DNA of 64,000 nucleotides, taken from Antitrichia curtipendula. Taxonomy: Eukaryota > Streptophyta > Bryopsida > Hypnales > Leucodontaceae. Positions within the stretch are counted from its first letter, which is position 1, and each line of letters opens with the position of its first letter. Both the position numbers and the translations under genes were made by a program. Positions 56,620 through 64,000 of this stretch are shown in pieces. The DNA is taken from contig OX579633.1 of assembly GCA_951230915.1 (NCBI GenBank), positions 2,542,001-2,606,000 of the forward strand, given 5' to 3'. A model generated the notes under the pieces. It worked only from the letters and a program-made list of their open reading frames with translations. It did not search any database and was not told where the DNA came from.

Positions 56620-57130
56620 TCCATACTTTAAGTTAGGTTGTTTGTTTTGTTTGTTATGGTGAAATCTCTTGGACCATATGTCTTCCAATTGTGTTCTTAG
56701 GATTGTCAAAAAGTTCTCTACAAGGAGGGGTGCATGGACTTTATTTTGTGGCATTTGGACCTACGGTGTAAAAGATATTAAATTAAAAAAATATTATGAG
56801 TTAAAAAAATTAAAAATTACTTTTAGTTCTATTTTACTTATGACAACAACACATGCACACTAGTCCATACCTTAAGTCATGCCTTTTTGTTTGTGTTGTT
56901 TTGTTTTGTTTGTTATGGTGAGATCTCCTAGACCATGCCTCTGTTAGTTGAGTTTTTGGTATTGTCAAAAATCTCTTTGCCGGGAGGGGTGTACGGGCTT
57001 TGTTTTGTGACGTTTGGGCCTATACTATGAAAGATATTGTATTTGGAAGTTTTTATGAGTTAGAAAAATAGGAAATTACTTTTAGTTCTATTTTTGACTG
57101 TAGCAATGGCACAGGCACACCAGTACCCAT
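56620..57130 (+). repeat. repeat L, two tandem copies of about 250 bp
   Basis: Copy 1 about 56630-56865 and copy 2 about 56890-57125 share TTTGTTATGGTGAxATCTC, TTGTCAAAAA.TCTCT and GGAGGGGTG.A.GG, then CTTTTAGTTCTATTTT and a GCACACxAGT end. A third copy, 63710-63945, lies after the GAUT gene in the same orientation. Unclassified; a SINE or LTR fragment is possible. Confidence 0.65.
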
Positions 57131-57439
57131 GAAAGAGGGTTGAGTGTATTAGCTTCCAAAGTGGACTTTTTATTTTGAGCTCATGCTCCTGCGTGCTAAG
57201 AAAATCAACACCCCTGCCATATAAAAAATACAGACTCCGGAAATTTAGGTCTGAAATTACGTACCCCACTCCCTGATACGCGGGAATCACCGGTTCCAAC
57301 CCGGTGGTGAAAACGTTCTCCTCGACTACCCCGATTCACACCGCACCTACCCCACACACGTAGATTCAACGGGTATCTGCGCCCAAATCTACATATTCCC
57401 TAGACCCACTCTTGAACAGTTGAACCCGGTCTTTTCGCA

Positions 57440-57620
57440 ACGCGTTCTGCTCGTCGTCGTCGTCGTCGCGTCGTCGTCCTCTTCGTCGGTCACATGCTCG
57501 TTTGTTGTCCAGCCAGCTAGCCCTGGAGAGTGGTGTCCGTCACAGTGGCAGCACAGGCAAACAGCAGGAGTAGTCGGAGCAGGACCAAGGACAGATGCAG
57601 CAGCAGCAGCAGCCTTCAAG
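57440..57620 (+). repeat. GAUT gene leader with CGT and CAG microsatellites
   Basis: (TCG)n at 57452-57485 and (CAG)n at 57597-57612 in GC-rich DNA, 450-600 bp before the GAUT start codon. This stretch is likely the promoter/5'UTR region of that gene; no TATA box is convincing. Confidence 0.5.
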
Positions 57621-58057
57621 CGCGTCTATCCGCAACAACAGGAATAGTATGAAATCACAGTAGCGCGCACTCAGTGAAGATAGCGACCCTGCGTTTGAAT
57701 GTTTCCCGCATATCTTGTTCCTTACAGCACTCAGATTGCTTCGCAACATTCTTCCCACGATTTTTTCGAATTTTTTGGGATTCTTTCGATTCTTTGGAGA
57801 TTTTGGGAGATTGTTTGAAGGAAGATTGAGTGGATCCAGTTGAGTTGAGAGCAGAAGCTCGCGGATTTTTGAGCCTTTGAGGGTTTGGGTTTTGAGATGT
57901 GAGATTGCGAAGTCGGGTTGATCCGAGAGGTTTTGGGGAGCTAGGGATCTGGTGACCGTGAGCTAGGGGTTTGAGTGGCTATGGTGGACGAGCAGTGGTT
58001 AGCGCAGGGATTGCGCCGTTTGTGAGAGGCGACGCGAGGGGGGACCTGTGGCCCACA

Positions 58058-61000
58058 ATGCAGGTCCACGTCTCCCCCAGCATGAGACGGATCACGATCT
58101 CCACGGCGCCGGGGTTCCTGGATCCCTTGAAGATGAAAGGCGCAGCGAGGTACTTGAGCTACCGGTGTCTGTTCTGGACGATGTTGTTTCTCGCTTTTCT
58201 GCTGCCGTTCCTGTTCATCACCTCCGCGCTGGTTACTCTGGAAGGCGTTCACAATTGCACGTCGCTTGGTATGTTCACTTCGAACCCGTGCTTGCTTTTC
58301 CTTGGGATTTAGATCTTGGGACAAATCTGGGACTGGAAAGGAGTACGTAGTATTTGGGGAGCTTGTGTGTTCATCTCTCTCTGTTTTTGGCCTTTTATTT
58401 TTCCTAGGCAATTCGAGATTGCCGTGTCGCACTTTCCGGCAGTTTTACAGTTTAGATCTCTTGCTAGATTTGGTTCAGAGTTGAGATTCCGGAGGTTTTC
58501 CGTGGCTCTCTAATGGTTGGCGACTCAGTGGAATCTCAGACTTTTAGTATTTTTTCCTTTAGGGTTGAGACTGAAAATGTAACGCATAATCTGGACATCT
58601 TGTATTTCCATCTCTCCCTGTTTTTTGCCTTTTTGATTCGTCCCAGGCAATTCGAGATTGCCGTGTCACCCTTTCTGAGCATTCTATATTTTAGATCTCT
58701 ATTTAGATTTGGTTCAGAGACGAGATGGCGGTGGTTTTGCGCGCTTTCTAATTGGTGGCGACTTAGTGGAATATCAGTCTTTTTTTCCTTTTCTCTTAGG
58801 GTTGAGACTTTAATGTAACACATTAATTGAGTAGCTTTTGTGCTCTTCTCTCTCTGCTTTAAAAAAATAAAAATTACCAGCCTAGCAGGCGATTCGAGAT
58901 TGTCGTGTCACCCTTTCTGACCGTTTTACATTTTAGATCTCTTGCTACATTTGGTTCAGAGGCGAGATTGCGGAGGGTTTTACTTGCTCTCAATTTGAAG
59001 GCGACTTAATGGAATTAGAGAAAATACTTAGGGCTTCTTCAGAGACTACTTAATGAGCTAGATTTATGTGCACATATATCTCCGTTTTTACCTTTTTGAT
59101 TCCTAAACTAGTCAAAATCGTCATATCACGCCTTCGTTCTCTGTCACTGCCGCTTGTCATTTTTGACCATTGAATGATTTTGATCTCTAGCTAGATGTGG
59201 TTCAGATAAGAGATTGGTGAGTTTTTTTGCTTGCTTTCATTTTGAGAGCAATTGAGCACAACTTGGTGGAATCTATGCCAGGCATTCGAAAGACAGTACT
59301 TAGGGCTTCTTCAGAGACTACTTCACGAGCTAGATTTGGATCTTGTGGCCGCTGCTTTCGTCATGTTGTATCTTTTCTCTGTACTTTAGATTTGACGAAG
59401 TGAGTGGGTCATATGGGAACTTTCTTTTCTTCAATATTGACCAATTCTTGACCAATGTACTTTACAGATTTGGCCCTGTCTGAATGATGCTTTTGAGGCA
59501 AACGGTTATAGGGAAACTGATGGAATGAAGCTCACCAGATATGCAAGGACACTGAAGTGTTGCTTTGGTTGTGCCAGATTGTTTTGGAAGGAAACTGGGA
59601 CCCAGATTATCATGGCAGAGACCCTTTTCTCCAGTAAGTATTGTCACGACTCTTACATAATTGCTCCTCCCATTTCATCCAAGTTTTTGATCTCCAATTT
59701 TTTTACCCCTTAGTGGCGAAAGTGGCCGCTTCCATAGCTATAAGAGTTAAATGAAATCATCAAGGAAGGTAACTGAACACACCTATAGAAAGAAGAAACC
59801 ACACCTTGTATTAGAAATCTATGTTTTGAAAGCTACTATAATCGACTATTGGCTTCCAAATGGAATTTTTTTAGCTGCTGGTTAATAGCTTTATATAGCA
59901 TCTTCTCATTTGTATTAATTAGTTGTAGGCAAACCCTTATTGATTGCAGAAGGCACCGGATAAATACTTGTCACTTTTAGAATACAGAAGCGAGAATGAC
60001 GTTATTGATATTCCTGAATCTATCGACGCATTGCTGGAAGAAGCTCGGAGCAAGCAGTACGACATGCCTACTCTCCTGCGACGTATGAAGTCTATGGTGT
60101 GTTTCAGGATCTTGTGCACTTGGACTTATCTTTTGTCCTTTCTACCTCTCGTTTAAATGTGCTTGCATTTTTTTTCTTGAAGTTATTGGTAGAAATGTGT
60201 CAGTTGTTTGAATGTGAATCCTGAATTTGAAGTCGCACTGTAGGTCGAGGACAACGAGAGAAAGGTGCGTGCTGCCAAGCTCCAGGAGGCTCTTTACAGG
60301 CACTATGCAAGCAGTGGAGTTCCGAAGGGACTCCATTGTCTAGCTTTGAAGCTGACTGGGGAGTATTCAAGCAACGCTCGAGCTCGGCTGGATCTCCCCT
60401 CCGCTAACCTGGCTACACGGCTCACAGATCCATCACTACATCATCTGGTTCTTGCAACGGATAACGTATTAGCTGCTGCAGTGGTTGTTGCTTCAACAAT
60501 TCGAAATTCAGCTCAGCCTGAGAAGATAGTGTTTCATGTAATCGCCGACAAGAAGACGCATGCGGCAATGCATGCATGGTTTGCACTCAATCCTTTAGGT
60601 TCTGCAATTGTGGAGGTCAAAGGGGTAGACCAATTTCAGTGGTTGACAAGGGACAACGTGCCTGTTTTGGACGCTATGGAATCTTCGGAGGACATCAAAT
60701 ACTATTACCATGGGGATCACGCTGCAGGGACCAATATTAGCCAGTACTCTCCTACTATTCTTACTGCTTACCTGCAAGCTCGGTCTCCGAAGTACATCTC
60801 CATCATGAACCACCTCCGCATCTACCTACCAGATGTGAGTTCTTTACCCTCGTAAGCTTGAACAAGTCTTGGCTGAGCTGCCCAGACACTTTTTTTGCAT
60901 GATGCCGTCTCTACAGAGATTTCGACTTTTCTCTTCTGTTTTTATGTGCTTTGTAGCTTGCGTATGTCTTTCACAGTCCCCGGTTGGAGATTTACAGTGG

Positions 61001-62300
61001 TAGGAAATCCACCCTCCAGAGGTATTCTAGAAAACCTATCTGCGTTACACTTGGCAGGGTTTATGTTAGAAACTGCGTCGAGTGACGTCCCACTGGCACC
61101 GTTTAACACGGCTGGGGTCTAAAATCATGAATTTATTAAAAAAAATTAATGCTGAATTGTGTGTCGTGGTTGTGCCAGCTGTTTCCGGATCTAGAGAAGG
61201 TGGTGTTTCTTGATGATGATGTAGTAGTGCAAAAAGATCTTGGTCCGTTGTGGGATATAGATCTTCACGGTAAAGTGAACGGCGCTGTGGAGACATGTCA
61301 TGGGGGTGACGCCCATGTTATGTCGAAGACGTTTAAGAACTACTTCAATTTCTCCCACCCTGTCATCTCCTCTACGTTTGATCCGGAGAAGTGCGCGTGG
61401 GCTTACGGTATGAACGTGTTTGATTTGCAAGCTTGGAGGAAAGCGGATATTACCCGTGTGTACCATTATTGGCAAAAGCAGGTTTGAAGCGCTTCCACTC
61501 TTCCTATTTTGTGCATGACCTAAAACGTTGTCATCTGAATCTACAGTTGTTTTATCATGTTTTTTCAAAGTGAAATGAATGAGCTTTCATAGCTAAATAT
61601 CTTTGCAAGTAAATCATCAGCGTTTTAGACTTGACCCTTAAACGACGAGCTGGTCACCGTGGAAATCATCTGTTTGGGAACCGTGTGAATTGTTGGCTTA
61701 AAAAAATGCAAAAGCACTCATTGGAAGACAAACTAATGTAGAAGACACTCCCTTTTTACATAAAATTTGGAGGATGAATAGTTGCACTTCTGTCCTACAT
61801 GGAGAGCTTCTTTGTCATTCATCGACCAGAAAACGTCCTCCGCGTCGTAATGATTTCTACGGAACGAGCAGTTTTTTAGGTCTGATGCAACGCATGATGA
61901 ATAATTTAATTTTCTGATGTGCAGTATGCATATCTAATTTCTTTGGTACCGCTATTTGTCGATTCTCTACGCCGGAATAGTGGACCTTATTATTTCTGTG
62001 CTTATGTTTCAGAATCTGCATTTGAACATGACACTATGGAGATTAGGGACATTGCCACCAGCACTGATAGCCTTTGATGGCAACGTCCACCCTATCCCGG
62101 AGAATTGGCACATGTTGGGGTTGGGCTACAATACGAAATCCAACTTGGAAGCTGTGGAAAAGGCAGCTGTGATTCACTACAACGGACAAGCGAAGCCATG
62201 GTTGGATGTCGCGTTTCCGCAGCTAAGACCTTTCTGGTCTAAGTATGTGAATTATACCAACGAGTTTGTTAGGCAGTGTAACATTCTGGATAGAACGTAA
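58058..62300 (+). CDS. GAUT: galacturonosyltransferase-family glycosyltransferase (GT8, GAUT12/13/14 clade)
   Basis: Six exons, all GT/AG: 58058-58268, 59578-59633, 59950-60096, 60244-60834, 61179-61481, 62013-62300; 531 residues, close to the 530-odd of the clade. The start MQVHVSPSMRR and the type II membrane anchor at about 38-60 (LFWTMLFLAFLLPFLFITSA) match GAUT12-14, as does CFGRKLGPRL in the 56-nt second exon. GT8 landmarks: KVVFLDDDVVVQKDLGPLWD with D347-x-D349 as the Mn/UDP-sugar motif, NGAVETC, WAYGMNVFDL, WHMLGLGY (468-475), HYNGQAKPWLD (491-501). These Golgi enzymes transfer galacturonic acid from UDP-GalA in pectin synthesis or, for GAUT12/IRX8, in making the xylan reducing-end sequence. 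A GTG-like upstream frame extends 29 codons before this ATG but lacks family similarity, so the ATG at 58058 was chosen. Looks intact. Introns 1 and 5 hold a tandem repeat and a MITE. Confidence 0.95.
58407..59310 (+). repeat. four-unit tandem repeat in GAUT intron 1, about 240 bp period
   Basis: Units start near 58407, 58646, 58888 and 59108. Shared order: GGCAATTCGAGATTGCCGTG, TTTTAGATCTCTTGCTAGAT, TTTGGTTCAGAG.CGAGAT, GGCGACTTAGTGGAAT. The fourth unit is most diverged. It makes up about 70% of the intron. Open frames crossing it are by-products. Confidence 0.85.
61631..61849 (-). mobile_element. TTAA-type MITE family B copy 3 (B3), in GAUT intron 5
   Basis: TTGACCCTTAAACGACGAGC at the left and GAAAACGTCCTCCGCGTCG at the right; the interior is B1 inverted (GTGTGAATTGTTGG, CACTCATTGGAAGAC, GTTGCACTTCTGTCCTACA). 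The left TTAA is mutated to TTGA and the right terminal bases are degraded. 160 bp from the exon 6 acceptor. Confidence 0.75.
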
Positions 62301-64000
62301 CCCTCTCTCGTCCTCACCTGCGAATTTATGGACTGCGGCTGCGTCCCCGTCCCTGCTTGGAAAGATCGGCAACCCACGTGTCATGTTCACGGCAATCCAA
62401 TCAGAAGGCTCAGTGGCAATGCATGGGGCCATTCCTCAAGATTCTCAATTGCTGGATGCACAATCAAGCTCAATGTTACGGAGGTGGGGTTGGGACCTTG
62501 AAACTGGAGGCAGGGACTGGATATGACGAAGATCATGTGCCCTTGCAAAGTGAAGGGTAGTGTTGAGGCAAGTGCGCACCAACTTGTTTTTCTGTGAGGA
62601 ATATTCTTGTCACATGGATTGCAGCAAGAATTCGGGAAACCATTTCAGTGTTGCAGTTTGCGTGACTTTTTGAAATAAGGTCAGTAAGATCATTCTTGAA
62701 AGAGGTGTGAAGAGCTGAGCAGAGGCTTCCAAATTGGAATTTGTGCGACACATCCTTGTTATTTATTTTTATTTTTGGTGCCAAATGTCACCCGTATAAT
62801 TTAGTTCAACATTTTTTGCTGTCTCTTGTCGATGATACTAGGGACTCTAGTTTCAAATACTGTCCTTTACAACTGATGTTCAGCAACTAGGTTCCCCATT
62901 CTGCCTTGTGTAGTGATGCATTTGGAGTGGAGGACGAATTCCTTCATCAACACGTCGAAAATTATGTTCTGACGAGCCTATTTAACCAATATTTGAGATA
63001 GTTCCCAATTGTGATAATATCTGAGACATTGCCCAAATACATTCAGCTGTGTTCAGAGGATTAGACAGAGTTATTGAAGATGACGCAGTTTTAGTGGTTC
63101 GAAATGGAGTGACCACATTGTATCAAAATTAATTTGATTGACGTTTTAGTCACCTCGGTAAATGGAATGCTTTTGTATAGCTCAGTTAGTAAGTCTTTGA
63201 ATTATGTACAGTGCATACATACAGGAAGACTCCCTGTGAAACACGGTTGAGATTTCAACTCTCCATATTCTGAAATGGTGGTGATAAAGAATCTGGTGGA
63301 AGAAGTTGTTTACTAGACTTATTGCGTGATACTTCTCATGTTATCATTAACCCTGAAGAAAAGGATAGGCCTAGGATCACTTGACATGAATACACATAAT
63401 TGTGTCCAAATAAGCAATTGAGCATTGTTCCTACTATTAAATAGTGTAATTTTTTTGTCAAAGATCTTGTTTGGATGTCAAAAGACTATTCTAGATTATC
63501 TTCTTATGCATTGGAGATTGAAAACAATTCTAGGCTCTCATGAATAGAGGCAATATATTTTAGGCAAGAGGGTGTAAGGGATCAAAATCAGGTGAAGCTA
63601 CCTTATGTAAACTTCAAAAAAAAATTCTTCTTCTTTGTATGCTTCCATTTTTTTACTAACCTCCGTAGATGATTCATCCAACAAAAATAATCTATACCTT
63701 AATTGAAATTGTATTGTTTTGTTTGTTATTATAAGATCTCTGAAATTGTGTGTCCTTAAATCATGCTCTTGGTATTGTCAGAAAGCTCTTTGCAAAGAGG
63801 GGGGCATAGGCTTTGTTTTGTGGCATTTAGACCTACAACATAAAAGATATTGAATTTCAAAGTTTTTCTGAATTAGAAAATTAGAAGATTGCTTTTACTT
63901 TTATTTATTAGTAGCAATGGCTCAAGGCGCACTAGTAATAATGAAAATACATTTTAATACCTAAAAAGAAAATTAAGTAAAGCAATCAAGCAAATTAAGC
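62301..64000. other. GAUT 3'UTR, then intergenic with repeats S (63470-63630) and L (63710-63945)
   Basis: GC falls after about 62820, consistent with the end of the transcript; no single AATAAA stands out. Repeat S copy 3 and repeat L copy 3 follow. No other gene is seen to the right edge. Confidence 0.45.

Noticed and set aside
57420..57758. Frames with poly-Ser/Val/Ala over the CGT and CAG tracts
   Set aside because: Homopolymer products of microsatellites in the GAUT leader.
57971..58057. Upstream extension of the GAUT start by 29 codons
   Set aside because: The family starts MQ-H-SPS-R; the extension is Gly/Arg-rich leader sequence without similarity and starts from a weaker context.
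58536..58823. Plus- and minus-strand frames in GAUT intron 1
   Set aside because: They lie in the intronic tandem repeat and recur with the repeat unit; no domain.

Overview
The window is nuclear DNA of a land plant, about one third GC, with genes as small GC-richer islands in AT-rich, repeat-filled intergenic DNA. The plant origin rests on three families: a GAUT-type pectin/xylan glycosyltransferase with five introns, a pair of phytocyanin (early nodulin-like) genes with a 5'UTR intron, and a PLATZ zinc-binding protein. Coding divergence and abundant piggyBac-type debris make me lean to a seedless plant (moss, liverwort, lycophyte or fern), but this is inference.

Layout: 1-1.5 kb, the 3' end of an unrecognised serine/proline-rich gene. 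2.8-13.1 kb, a nest of transposons: several element families bounded by TTAA with CCC...GGG ends, a decayed piggyBac (DDE_Tnp_1_7-like) transposase, and a CACTA element with a GTA target-site duplication inserted into that transposase. 13.95-25.5 kb, a large palindrome whose two inner 2636-bp arms look identical and each carry one phytocyanin gene; the 4.8-kb spacer holds an intronless PLATZ gene. 24.3-44.7 kb, nested CACTA, TTAA-type and fold-back elements, a copia fragment and a DEAH-helicase scrap. 44.7-45.9 kb, an unrecognised GC-richer gene remnant. 46-57 kb, more TTAA elements, repeats and microsatellites. 57.3-62.8 kb, an intact six-exon GAUT12/13/14-clade gene. The last kilobase is repeats.

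The most interesting story is the piggyBac one. Non-autonomous families A, B, C and D all start TTAACCC and end GGGTTAA (or decayed forms). Two occupied/empty comparisons inside the window show insertion at a single TTAA: A1 sits in a B-family copy, and D1 sits in the right palindrome arm exactly where the left arm has a lone TTAA. The relict transposase at 8.1-10.9 kb carries the family's diagnostic blocks. Together they indicate past piggyBac-superfamily activity in this plant lineage. The D1 insertion is also where palindrome-arm identity drops from apparently 100% to about 91%, suggesting arm-to-arm gene conversion limited by a transposon.

All calls are by eye; alignments and searches were not run. 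Repeat ends without an obvious duplicated target are approximate.
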